The translations under genes were made by a program, and so were the position numbers. From Candidatus Pacearchaeota archaeon (GTDB lineage Archaea; Nanobdellota; Nanobdellia; Pacearchaeales; GW2011-AR1), in the NCBI GenBank assembly GCA_014728745.1, contig WJLC01000009.1:1-10652 (forward strand): a DNA stretch of 10,652 nucleotides, read 5' to 3'. The notes beneath the pieces were generated by a model. It was not told where the DNA came from. It searched no databases and worked only from the letters and a program-made list of their open reading frames with translations. Every line of letters begins with the position of its first letter. Position 1 is the first letter of the stretch. This document shows positions 1 to 5,124 of the stretch, one piece after another.

Positions 1-126
1 GCTCTAAGTGTAGGGCATGTCACAAAAAAACCAATTCTCTACTTAGGCACAGGCCAGGAATATGATGCAATTGAAGCTTTTAATAAAGAAAAGTTCATTG
101 AAAAGCTTGGCTTAGATGAGGAATGA
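1..126 (+). CDS. ftsY: Signal recognition particle receptor FtsY, C-terminal fragment
   Basis: Only the last 41 codons are present; the reading frame is open from base 1 and ends at TGA 124-126. The peptide contains KPILYLGTGQEYDAIEAF followed by a short helix ending KLGLDEE. This matches the end of the NG GTPase domain of FtsY, where KPI.F.GTGE....L..F (the G5 region) is followed by a final amphipathic helix. FtsY is the GTPase that docks the SRP-ribosome complex at the membrane. SRP54 has a similar motif (FITTGEKINDIEDF) but continues with an M domain, whereas this protein stops, which favours FtsY. The start of srp54 lies 43 bases downstream on the same strand, so receptor and particle GTPase are neighbours. 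The fragment is too short to say anything about the N-terminal domain. Confidence 0.85.
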   Translation, partial: ALSVGHVTKKPILYLGTGQEYDAIEAFNKEKFIEKLGLDEE

Positions 127-142
127 ATCTAACCAAAAACAC

Positions 143-149
143 TAAAAAC
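143..149 (+). promoter_or_regulatory. TATA-like box before srp54
   Basis: TAAAAAC is centred about 24 bases before the srp54 ATG. It is followed by CCC and then TAATTCTATTA (154-164). The layout closely matches the aIF2 alpha promoter (TTAAAAC, then CCCGCC, then the same TAATTCTATTA, with a 5-base gap to ATG in both). This suggests a leaderless or nearly leaderless start. The TATA match itself is weak, and readthrough from ftsY is equally possible. Confidence 0.4.
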
Positions 150-169
150 TCCCTAATTCTATTAAACTT

Positions 170-1555
170 ATGCTAGAAAAACTCGGAGCAGTATTAAAAA
201 AAGCAACAGACAAAATAAGTAATGCAATTTTCTTAGACAAAGGTCTCGTGGATTCAATTGTAAGAGATTTGCAAAGGGCAATGATAGAAGCAGATGTTAA
301 TATTAAACTAGTAAAGAAGATTTCTGATAAAATAAAAAAAGCTGCTAAAGATGAGAAAATCAAGGGTGTTGAGAAAAAAGAGCACATAATAAAACTTCTT
401 CATGATGAATTAATAAGTATTCTTGGAAAGCACAAAGAGCTTAAACTAAAAACCTCAAAGCAAAACAGAATAATGCTTCTTGGTTTATATGGGGCAGGAA
501 AAACAACTACAATTGCAAAGCTTGGAAACTATTATGCTAAAAGAGGGCACAAGGTTGCTTTAGTTGGTTTAGATGTTCATAGACCTGCAGCAAAAGAACA
601 GTTAAAACAACTAGGAGAACAACACAAGCTAAAAGTTTTTGTTAACATGAAAGAGGATAATGCTGTAAAAACCTGGAAAACATTAGAAAAAAGCAAAGAC
701 CTCAAAGATTATGATGTCGTTTTAATAGACACTGCAGGCCGTCACAATTTAGACAAGGAATTAGTAAAAGAAATTAAAAATCTTGGAAAAGCTGTGAAGC
801 CGACAGAAACCATTCTTGTAATGCCTGCAGATATTGGGCAAGCAGCAAAAGAACAAGCAAAAGACTTCAAATCTACATTAAACATAACAGGAGTCATAAT
901 AACAAAAATGGACTCAAGTGCAAAAGCAGGAGGAGCATTGACTGCATGTGCAGAAGTTGGAGATGAGGCAGGAGTCTATTTTATAACCACAGGAGAGAAA
1001 ATAAATGATATTGAAGATTTTGATCCTGAAAATTTCTTATCAAGGCTTCTAGGAATGGGTGACTTAGAATCACTAATAGAAAAAATCCGTTCAGTGACAG
1101 GAGAAACAGAGCAAGAAGAAATGCAAAAAAAACTTCAAGAAGGGAAAATTTCCTTAGAAGATGTTATTGAACAAGTAAAATCAATGTCTCAAATTGGAGG
1201 AATGTCAAAAATAAAATCAATGATTCCTGGGTTAGGCAAAGCAAAAATCCCTGAAGATGCTTTAGAGCAACAAGAAAAGAAAGTTAAGAAATGGGAGCAC
1301 ATTCTAAAATCAATGACTCCTGAAGAAAAGGAAAACCCTGAACTTTTTGATGAACAGCCTTCAAGAATAACCCGTGTTGCAGAAGGAGCAGGAGTGAATA
1401 AATCAGACATTAAATCCTTATTAAAACAATATAAAATGCTTTCTGATATGATTAAAGAACAAGCGAGTTTTGACCCAAGCAAGCCAATGAATATGAAGCA
1501 AATGAAAAAGATTATGAAAAAGTTTGGCAAGGTTAAAAAAATGAAATTTAAATAA
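170..1555 (+). CDS. srp54: Signal recognition particle protein SRP54
   Basis: This is the GTPase and signal-peptide-binding subunit of the signal recognition particle; it binds 7S RNA and targets nascent membrane and secreted proteins to FtsY. The 461 residues are normal for the archaeal family. Residues 1-90 form the helical N domain. The G domain shows G1 GLYGAGKT (105-112), DVHRPAAKEQL (135-145), DTAG (187-190), TKMD (245-248) and the GEKINDIEDF closing motif (275-284). The methionine-rich M domain follows (about 315-461), with the conserved SRITRVAEGAG (398-408) that contacts SRP RNA and an M/K-rich tail. G1 reads GLYGAGKT where GLQGSGKT is more usual, a conservative change. The ATG at 170 is preceded by a promoter-like arrangement and no Shine-Dalgarno. 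The TsaC-like gene starts 22 bases after the stop. Confidence 0.97.
   Translation: MLEKLGAVLKKATDKISNAIFLDKGLVDSIVRDLQRAMIEADVNIKLVKKISDKIKKAAKDEKIKGVEKKEHIIKLLHDELISILGKHKELKLKTSKQNRIMLLGLYGAGKTTTIAKLGNYYAKRGHKVALVGLDVHRPAAKEQLKQLGEQHKLKVFVNMKEDNAVKTWKTLEKSKDLKDYDVVLIDTAGRHNLDKELVKEIKNLGKAVKPTETILVMPADIGQAAKEQAKDFKSTLNITGVIITKMDSSAKAGGALTACAEVGDEAGVYFITTGEKINDIEDFDPENFLSRLLGMGDLESLIEKIRSVTGETEQEEMQKKLQEGKISLEDVIEQVKSMSQIGGMSKIKSMIPGLGKAKIPEDALEQQEKKVKKWEHILKSMTPEEKENPELFDEQPSRITRVAEGAGVNKSDIKSLLKQYKMLSDMIKEQASFDPSKPMNMKQMKKIMKKFGKVKKMKFK
1546..1555 (+). promoter_or_regulatory. Possible TATA box before the YrdC gene
   Basis: ATTTAAATAA lies over the last codons and stop of srp54, centred about 28 bases before the ATG at 1578. 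It would allow separate leaderless expression of the YrdC-bud32 pair. AT-rich sequence makes chance matches common, and cotranscription with srp54 is also plausible. Confidence 0.4.
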
Positions 1556-1577
1556 TTCTATTATAACACAAACCACA

Positions 1578-2177
1578 ATGCCAGACCAAAAAATAAAGGA
1601 TGCTGTAGATGTTTTGAAAAAGCAAGGAGTAATTGTTTGTCCAAGTGAAAGCTGCTATAGTTTAACATGTGATGCAAGAAGCAAAAAAGCAATTGAAAAA
1701 ATCCATACAATAAAAAAAGAGCCAAAAAACAAGCCACTGACTTTAGCTGTTTCAAATATTAATCAAATAAAAGATTTTGGTAAAATAACAAAAAAGATTA
1801 AAAAAATTGCAGAGCAAATTTTTCCTGCTCAACTAAATTTAATAATAAAAGAAAATAACCCCAATAAATATCCTTTTTTAAGCAAAAAAGGAATTTCTTT
1901 TAGAGTTCCAAAATGCGATGTGCTTTTTGCATTGTCTGAAAAGCTAGGAGCTCCGATTGTTACAACATCTGCCAATATTCATGGACAACCCCCAATATAT
2001 AATATAAAAGAAATAAGAGAATTATTTGAAGATAAAGTAGATTATATTCTACCTCAGGGAAACCTTAATCAGGATGTTCCAACAAGTACAATTTATGACA
2101 CTAGAAACAACAAGATAGTGAGGCAAGGAATAATTAACATCAAAGAGATTAAAAAAGCATTAAATCAAAATGGCTAA
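1578..2177 (+). CDS. tsaC: YrdC-domain L-threonylcarbamoyladenylate synthase (TsaC/Sua5 type)
   Basis: Proteins of this family make threonylcarbamoyl-AMP from threonine, bicarbonate and ATP, the first step of t6A37 modification of ANN-decoding tRNAs. The 199 residues cover the YrdC domain only; there is no long C-terminal Sua5 domain. Visible family motifs are PSESCYSL (22-29, usual form P-T-E-T-x-Y-G-L), KEPKNKPL (48-54, usual KxRxxxxPL), SFRVP (107-111), TTSANIHGQP (129-138) and PTSTIYD (168-174). Several positions are non-consensus: Ser for Gly in the first motif, and FPAQLNLII where WPGPLTLIL is typical. The stop overlaps the bud32 start by 8 bases, implying translational coupling, and Bud32 acts in the next step through KEOPS. 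The context strengthens the t6A assignment. A related YrdC/HypF-like role is unlikely because no HypF domains are present. Confidence 0.87.
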   Translation: MPDQKIKDAVDVLKKQGVIVCPSESCYSLTCDARSKKAIEKIHTIKKEPKNKPLTLAVSNINQIKDFGKITKKIKKIAEQIFPAQLNLIIKENNPNKYPFLSKKGISFRVPKCDVLFALSEKLGAPIVTTSANIHGQPPIYNIKEIRELFEDKVDYILPQGNLNQDVPTSTIYDTRNNKIVRQGIINIKEIKKALNQNG

Positions 2178-2793
2178 CCAAAAATTAAAGCAAATTCAGC
2201 AAGGTGCAGAAGCAATTATTCTTCTTGATTCAGAAAAAGACAAGATAATTAAAAAAAGAATAAAAAAATCATATAGAATTTCCTCTTTAGACAAAAGAAT
2301 AAGAAAAAGGAGAACCAAAAGAGAAGCCAAAATGCTGAAGAAAGCAGCAAAATTAATTCCTATTCCTGAAAACATAGAGGAATCTGAGAGAAAAAAGACC
2401 ATAACAATGGATTTTCTTAATGGAAGTAAGCTTTCAGAAAAACTAGACAACTTTTCATTAAAAAAACAAAAAGAAATAATGAATGAAATTGGAAAAAGCA
2501 TTTCAAGGTTGCATAATTCAGGGCTTATTCATGGTGATTTAACAACAAGCAATATGATTTTTCAAAATGGAGAGGTTTTCTTTATTGATTTTGGGTTAGG
2601 GTTTCACAGCAATAGGTTTGAGGATAAAGCAGTAGATATTCATGTCTTAAAAGAAGCCTTAGAAGCAAAGCATTTCAAAAACTGGAAGGTTTTATTTAAT
2701 GAATTTGAAAAAGCATATGAAAACTCAAAACATGATTCTAAAGTCCTTAAAAGATTAAAAAAAGTTGAAAAACGTGGAAGATACAAACACTAA
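2170..2793 (+). CDS. bud32: KEOPS complex kinase/ATPase Bud32
   Basis: Bud32 is the small atypical kinase of the KEOPS complex, which transfers threonylcarbamoyl to A37 of tRNA; it regulates and supports Kae1. The 207 residues match stand-alone archaeal Bud32. Motifs are QGAEA (11-15), KSYR..SLD and RTKREAKML (33-55), the catalytic loop HGDLTTSNM (121-129, catalytic Asp123), the metal motif DFG (140-142), VDIHVLKEAL (155-164) and the signature C-terminal tail KKVEKRGRYK (197-206). The lack of a full kinase C-lobe is normal for the family. It starts inside the end of the YrdC gene (8-base overlap) with no Shine-Dalgarno. Kae1, Pcc1 and Cgi121 are not in this window; in many archaea Kae1 is fused to Bud32, but here the N terminus starts directly with the kinase. 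The stop lies two bases from the stop of the convergent gene. Confidence 0.95.
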   Translation: MANQKLKQIQQGAEAIILLDSEKDKIIKKRIKKSYRISSLDKRIRKRRTKREAKMLKKAAKLIPIPENIEESERKKTITMDFLNGSKLSEKLDNFSLKKQKEIMNEIGKSISRLHNSGLIHGDLTTSNMIFQNGEVFFIDFGLGFHSNRFEDKAVDIHVLKEALEAKHFKNWKVLFNEFEKAYENSKHDSKVLKRLKKVEKRGRYKH

Positions 2794-2795
2794 TA

Positions 2796-3047
2796 TTAAA
2801 TGATTCCTGCTTGTTCTTCTATATCATAAACATCTGTAGTTAAATCAATCTCTCTTTTCTCTTTATTGTAATAAGCATAATGGGCATTTTTGCGATCTCT
2901 TAATGCAGCTCTTTTTGCTGTTACCTGGCAAAGGGCTCTGAATTTAGGGAGGAGTTTCCGAACTAATCTAGAACATCCTTCTTCTGTTACAACAACATTA
3001 TCTGTAACAGGGTCGTACCTTGCCTTTACTCTGTAAGTCTTTGCCAT
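2796..3047 (-). CDS. Conserved-looking hypothetical protein, 83 residues
   Basis: I do not recognise this family. The ATG at 3047 (MAKTYRVKARYD) is preferred over the in-frame TTG at 3053, because CTATTTAAAG (3071-3080) is centred about 29 bases before it, a good leaderless promoter spacing. The protein is basic in the middle (SRLVRKLLPKFRALCQVTAKRAALRDRK) and acidic at the end (DLTTDVYDIEEQAGII). It has no signal peptide or membrane segment and two isolated cysteines, so a zinc finger is unlikely. Base composition looks somewhat less AT-rich than the neighbours. A basic core with flanking beta-like segments (TYRVKARYD, NVVVTEE) could suit a nucleic-acid- or ribosome-associated protein, but this is only inference. 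It lies just downstream of tRNA-Gln on the same strand, with its own TATA box between them. Codon use and the promoter make it a real gene. Confidence 0.75.
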   Translation of the reverse strand: MAKTYRVKARYDPVTDNVVVTEEGCSRLVRKLLPKFRALCQVTAKRAALRDRKNAHYAYYNKEKREIDLTTDVYDIEEQAGII

Positions 3048-3070
3048 AGTCAAATCTTAAGAAAAAAAGC

Positions 3071-3080
3071 CTATTTAAAG
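3071..3080 (-). promoter_or_regulatory. TATA box for the 83-residue protein
   Basis: On the minus strand this reads CTTTAAATAG, a strong archaeal TATA box, centred about 29 bases before ATG 3047. It lies between the tRNA-Gln 3' end (3097) and the gene. No Shine-Dalgarno precedes the start. Confidence 0.65.
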
Positions 3081-3131
3081 GTTTAGGAAAAATGAATAGC
3101 CCCACCAGGATTCGAACCTGGGTCTCAGCCT

Positions 3132-3185
3132 ATCTCCCGAGCTCACTCGATATCAATAAGGCAAAAGCCTCACGAGCTCACTCGA
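3132..3185 (-). other. tRNA-Gln intron at position 37/38 with a bulge-helix-bulge splice motif
   Basis: The splice sites are predicted from folding. The anticodon stem is followed by a 3-base bulge (AUA) on the 3' side and a 4-pair central helix CUUU/GGAG with two G-U pairs. A second 3-base bulge (GGU) and an inner helix starting CGAG/CUCG follow. Cutting GG|U and AU|A gives the canonical 37/38 position. Inside the intron, a 13-base repeat (TCGAGTGAGCTCG) occurs twice and pairs with itself across the intron. A second hairpin UGAGGC-UUUU-GCCUUA caps the structure. The central helix is weaker than consensus because of the G-U pairs. The tRNA splicing endonuclease EndA would process it. Confidence 0.85.
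3138..3185 (-). repeat. 13-base direct repeat inside the tRNA-Gln intron
   Basis: CGAGCTCACTCGA (plus strand) is present at 3138-3150 and again at 3173-3185, identical, 35 bases apart start to start. Each copy is itself an imperfect palindrome (CGAG....CTCG), so the two copies can pair with each other or each can fold alone. Confidence 0.95.
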
Positions 3186-3264
3186 CCAAAGGGCTGAATA
3201 CTTGACCACTGTACTATGGGGCTTTAATCTAGTCTAAAACCACTAAAAAATAAAGTTGTAATTT

Positions 3265-3274
3265 GTTTATAAGG
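3265..3274 (-). promoter_or_regulatory. Possible TATA box for tRNA-Gln
   Basis: On the minus strand this reads CCTTATAAAC, centred about 46 bases before the tRNA 5' end. With transcription starting about 25 bases downstream, a leader near 20 bases would remain. A T-rich CTTTATTTTTTA closer in (3254-3243) is an alternative. Confidence 0.4.
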
Positions 3275-3285
3275 GTTTTGATAAG

Positions 3286-3295
3286 TTATTTAAAA
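3286..3295 (+). promoter_or_regulatory. TATA box for the four-helix membrane protein
   Basis: TTATTTAAAA is centred about 25 bases before the ATG at 3316, consistent with a leaderless transcript. No Shine-Dalgarno is present. Confidence 0.6.
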
Positions 3296-3315
3296 CACAT
3301 TTCTTTAAAGAAATT

Positions 3316-3711
3316 ATGCCAATAAATATTCCTATAACAATCAATCAAGAAAAAAGTAGTAGGGGTTTTAAGAAAATCCTTTATGCATTAGGCGTTATAG
3401 CGGCACTAACATTCTTAGGATATTTAATTTATAGATACTATAAAACAAAAAACATTAACATTTTGTATCTTCTAGGAGTGATTCTCGGTGTTTCAGGTAA
3501 TCAACTTTGGACCTTTCTCAAACCAAAATTAAAAAAATCAACAGTAAAAGTATGGAGTATCCTAGGATCTATTGTCGGGCTTGCATTTTTTGGATATTTA
3601 ACATGGAACCAGTATATAATTCAAAATTATTCCGGAACAATAATTGTTCTTCTATTGAGTTTGTGGTTTATTTATACTTTAATTAAGGGCTTAAGAATAA
3701 AAACAAAATAA
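3316..3711 (+). CDS. Small four-helix membrane protein of unknown function with an internal duplication
   Basis: No family is recognised. The 131 residues begin with a short polar stretch and then show four hydrophobic segments, at about 20-40, 49-68, 79-98 and 107-124, each long enough to span a membrane. Residues 25-45 and 83-103 are alike: both begin LG.I..L.F.GYL and continue to a Tyr and Asn-rich turn, then a second hydrophobic helix with a Leu-Trp pair. The protein therefore looks like a duplicated two-helix hairpin. The ends are polar and basic (KGLRIKTK at the C terminus). There is no signal peptide cleavage site. A good TATA box 25 bases upstream supports the start. It converges on the MinD-like gene with three bases between stops. 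Transport, anchoring or stress roles are all possible; the sequence does not choose. Confidence 0.75.
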   Translation: MPINIPITINQEKSSRGFKKILYALGVIAALTFLGYLIYRYYKTKNINILYLLGVILGVSGNQLWTFLKPKLKKSTVKVWSILGSIVGLAFFGYLTWNQYIIQNYSGTIIVLLLSLWFIYTLIKGLRIKTK

Positions 3712-3714
3712 TTT

Positions 3715-4524
3715 CTACTCGCCAAAAATCCTTTCATAAAGAACTTCTCGATTAACTTCCTGCTTTTTAGGTTTTATCTGAAGAAACTTCTTTATTAAGT
3801 TAAATCCAGTAGGTTCATTCTTATATTCTTCTCCAGTTAATGTGGCAGCAAGTTTCATAACCTCTCTAGTGCCTTTTGATTTTGGATTATGCTCAACAAA
3901 ACTTTTGAAATTTGCCTGAGCTTCTTTCACATCAATATCATGAGGAATAACAGCCATTATTGGAACATTTGTTGTATCCTCAATCTGCTCTAAAGTCAAT
4001 TCAAAATCTTTATCATGAACCTTGTTTAAAATTATTCCATTGATTACTGTTCCTCTTTCATTGCTTCTATTCACAGATTTAATTGTATTACTCAATGTAG
4101 AATGATCTGGTGTTGAAACAAAAAATAATTCATCAGCAGCGTACAATGTTGCAAGCCCATCTTCTTCAAGACTTGGAGGAGAATCCAGAAGAATAAAATC
4201 ATATTTTTTCTTCAAAGGTCTTATATGCTCCTTGAGCCTCAGAGGAGAAAGTTTTTTGTTTGAGAAAATTGCAGCAGGAATAACATCCAAAGCCCCTACA
4301 GCATAAATTGCATCACTAATATTTTGGTCTCTTGCCATTACATCATGCAGGGTTGTCTCTGGTTCAATTAAATTAAAATGAATCCCCAAATTTGGGGCAC
4401 TAAAATTAGCATCTACAAGTAAAACATCCTTTCCAAAACTAGCCAAAGCAGTTCCAAGAGAAGAAACAAGAGAAGTCTTGCCTACACCTCCTTTTAGGCT
4501 CATAATACCTATTACTTTACCCAT
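3715..4524 (-). CDS. minD: MinD/ParA-like P-loop ATPase
   Basis: This belongs to the MinD/Mrp/ParA class of deviant Walker ATPases, which dimerise on ATP and position or recruit partners at the membrane or nucleoid. The 269 residues show the deviant Walker A KGGVGKTS (11-18, signature Lys11), the switch I aspartate in LVDANFSAPNLGIHF (36-50), Walker B with ILLDSPPSLEEDG (111-123), STPDHSTLSN (137-146) and the nucleotide-base motif NKV (167-169). Near the C terminus FNLIKKFLQI (241-250) resembles an amphipathic membrane-targeting helix of MinD, but a further 19 residues follow. Archaea often carry several MinD paralogues with different roles, so cell-division function is not shown. No MinC, MinE or ParB gene is adjacent. 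It has its own divergent promoter (4541-4554). Confidence is high for the superfamily and moderate for MinD itself. Confidence 0.88.
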   Translation of the reverse strand: MGKVIGIMSLKGGVGKTSLVSSLGTALASFGKDVLLVDANFSAPNLGIHFNLIEPETTLHDVMARDQNISDAIYAVGALDVIPAAIFSNKKLSPLRLKEHIRPLKKKYDFILLDSPPSLEEDGLATLYAADELFFVSTPDHSTLSNTIKSVNRSNERGTVINGIILNKVHDKDFELTLEQIEDTTNVPIMAVIPHDIDVKEAQANFKSFVEHNPKSKGTREVMKLAATLTGEEYKNEPTGFNLIKKFLQIKPKKQEVNREVLYERIFGE

Positions 4525-4540
4525 ATACTAAAACATATAC

Positions 4541-4554
4541 TTTAATTTAAATAA
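4541..4554 (-). promoter_or_regulatory. TATA box for the MinD-like ATPase
   Basis: The minus strand reads TTATTTAAATTAAA, centred about 24 bases before ATG 4524, consistent with leaderless transcription. Confidence 0.6.
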
Positions 4555-4567
4555 CTTACTAGAAAAG

Positions 4568-4628
4568 AAGAATTCTTAAAATGCATAATAATCTAGCTAG
4601 CACTGCATGCGCATACATACATACATAC
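4568..4628. repeat. Cluster of short palindromes and a CATA tetranucleotide repeat between divergent genes
   Basis: Between the divergent minD-like and uS15 promoters lie AAGAATTCTT (4568-4577), CTAGCTAG (4593-4600), ATGCGCAT (4607-4614) and four tandem CATA units (4612-4627). The palindromes are perfect but short. The position suits a control region or simply a slippage-prone spacer; no known operator is recognised. Confidence 0.6.
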
Positions 4629-4637
4629 TCATAGAAA

Positions 4638-4647
4638 CCTTTAAAAG
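4638..4647 (+). promoter_or_regulatory. TATA box for uS15
   Basis: CCTTTAAAAG is centred about 27 bases before the ATG at 4670, a typical archaeal BRE/TATA position for a leaderless transcript. Confidence 0.65.
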
Positions 4648-4669
4648 AGAATATTACAATAATTAAAAC

Positions 4670-5032
4670 ATGGCTGATAAAGAAACTAAAAAATCTAAGA
4701 AACAAGGAAAAACAAAGAAAAAAATGACTCAAGCAGAGTTTGAAAAAGAAGTTATCAAGATGGCAGACTCTGGAATGACTTGTGAAAAAATAGGGGAAAA
4801 ACTAAGGCAAAAAGGAATTCATCCTAAAGAATACAAGAAAAAAATATCAAATATATTAAAAAAAGAAAGCAAATACATTAATCCAGATTTAAAAAATGTT
4901 GAAGAAAAGCTAAACAAAATCAAGGCTCACTATGAGAATAACAAGCAAGACAAAAAAGCAATGAGAGAAAAAGACAGAATCTTTTCTCAGCTCAGAAAGT
5001 TGAAAAAACACTTTGGAGTAGCAATAAAATAA
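4670..5032 (+). CDS. rps15: 30S ribosomal protein uS15 (archaeal S15), short form
   Basis: This protein binds 16S rRNA in the platform of the small subunit. After a Lys-rich leader (1-18), residues 19-68 match the archaeal/eukaryotic N-terminal extension of S15: a helix, then GMTCEKIGEKLRQKGIHPKEYKKKISNILKK, equivalent to the GxSxxxIGxxLRDxxGIPxVKxxTGKKIxxIL pattern. Residues 70-116 match the S15 helical core, with IKAHYENNKQDKKAMREKDRIFSQLRKLKKHF standing for the LxxHLxxHxKDxHSRRGLxxLxxKRRRLLxYL region. At 120 residues it is shorter than the usual 150 because the C-terminal extension of archaeal S15 is missing. A RecJ-like DHH gene downstream is a common archaeal neighbour of S15, which supports the call. 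The match is from memory of the family, and the core is divergent (for example DKKAMREKD in place of DxHSRRG). Confidence 0.85.
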   Translation: MADKETKKSKKQGKTKKKMTQAEFEKEVIKMADSGMTCEKIGEKLRQKGIHPKEYKKKISNILKKESKYINPDLKNVEEKLNKIKAHYENNKQDKKAMREKDRIFSQLRKLKKHFGVAIK

Positions 5033-5060
5033 TATAAAGAAAGTTTAATTTTTTCATTTT

Positions 5061-5077
5061 AGCGCGAAGCGCTTTTT
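5061..5077 (+). terminator. Hairpin plus T-run after uS15
   Basis: AGCGC-GAA-GCGCT is a perfect 5-pair stem with a 3-base loop, followed at once by T residues (run TTTTT at 5073-5077). Another T-rich stretch precedes it (5044-5060). This is the form of an intrinsic terminator, starting 28 bases after the uS15 stop. Archaea mostly need only T-tracts, so the hairpin may instead block RNA decay or mark an intergenic repeat. Confidence 0.5.
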
Positions 5078-5094
5078 CAGGGCCAGGCCTTGAA
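5076..5094. repeat. Near-perfect 19-base palindrome upstream of the RecJ-like gene
   Basis: TTCAGGGCCAGGCCTTGAA is symmetrical about A5085: eight of nine pairs are Watson-Crick and the ninth is G-T. It is strongly GC-rich within AT-rich surroundings and lies immediately upstream of the candidate TATA region (TTAAAA, 5099-5104). It could be an operator, or an RNA hairpin in a readthrough transcript. Confidence 0.7.
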
Positions 5095-5096
5095 GT

Positions 5097-5106
5097 CATT
5101 AAAATC
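5097..5106 (+). promoter_or_regulatory. Possible TATA box for the RecJ-like gene
   Basis: TCATTAAAAT, with TTAAAA centred about 24 bases before the ATG at 5125. It follows the terminator-like hairpin, which would make an own promoter necessary if the hairpin works. Confidence 0.4.
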
Positions 5107-5124
5107 TAAATTATTTGTTTAAAA

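Larger units (their letters stand above)
3097..3223 (-). tRNA. tRNA-Gln(UUG) with a 54-base intron
   Basis: Reading the minus strand from 3223: acceptor AGCCCCA pairs with UGGGGCU, discriminator A73, no encoded CCA. The D stem is GUAC/GUAU with loop AGUGGUCAA, and the anticodon stem CAGCC/GGCUG. The T arm is CCAGG-UUCGAAU-CCUGG, and the variable loop has 4 bases. Removing bases 3185-3132 gives anticodon loop CUUUGGA with anticodon UUG, hence glutamine; the A1-U72 first pair suits archaeal tRNA-Gln as I recall it. The mature tRNA is 73 bases. In archaea Gln-tRNA is usually made from Glu-tRNA by GatDE; no such gene is seen here. A TATA-like CCTTATAAAC (minus strand, 3274-3265) lies about 46 bases upstream, which would leave a short 5' leader for RNase P. 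Confidence 0.93.

Noticed and set aside
1189..1530. Minus-strand open frame of 113 codons inside srp54
   Set aside because: It is the antisense of the well-conserved M domain, rich in Phe/Ile/Ser as expected for the reverse of Lys/Glu-rich coding sequence, with no promoter of its own.
3048..3053. TTG at 3053 as the start of the 83-residue gene
   Set aside because: The ATG two codons later fits the TATA spacing and is a standard start; TTG starts are less likely.
3138..3185. Two repeats 22 bases apart as a minimal CRISPR
   Set aside because: The repeats are only 13 bases, there are just two, and they are explained by the tRNA intron structure.
3715..4628. A plasmid-type partition locus (ParA with parS-like palindromes)
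   Set aside because: No ParB-like gene or set of identical repeats is present, and the neighbours are chromosomal housekeeping genes.
4670..5032. Lys-rich 120-residue protein as a novel nucleoid protein
   Set aside because: The helix pattern and key residues line up with archaeal uS15, and the RecJ-like neighbour is typical for it.
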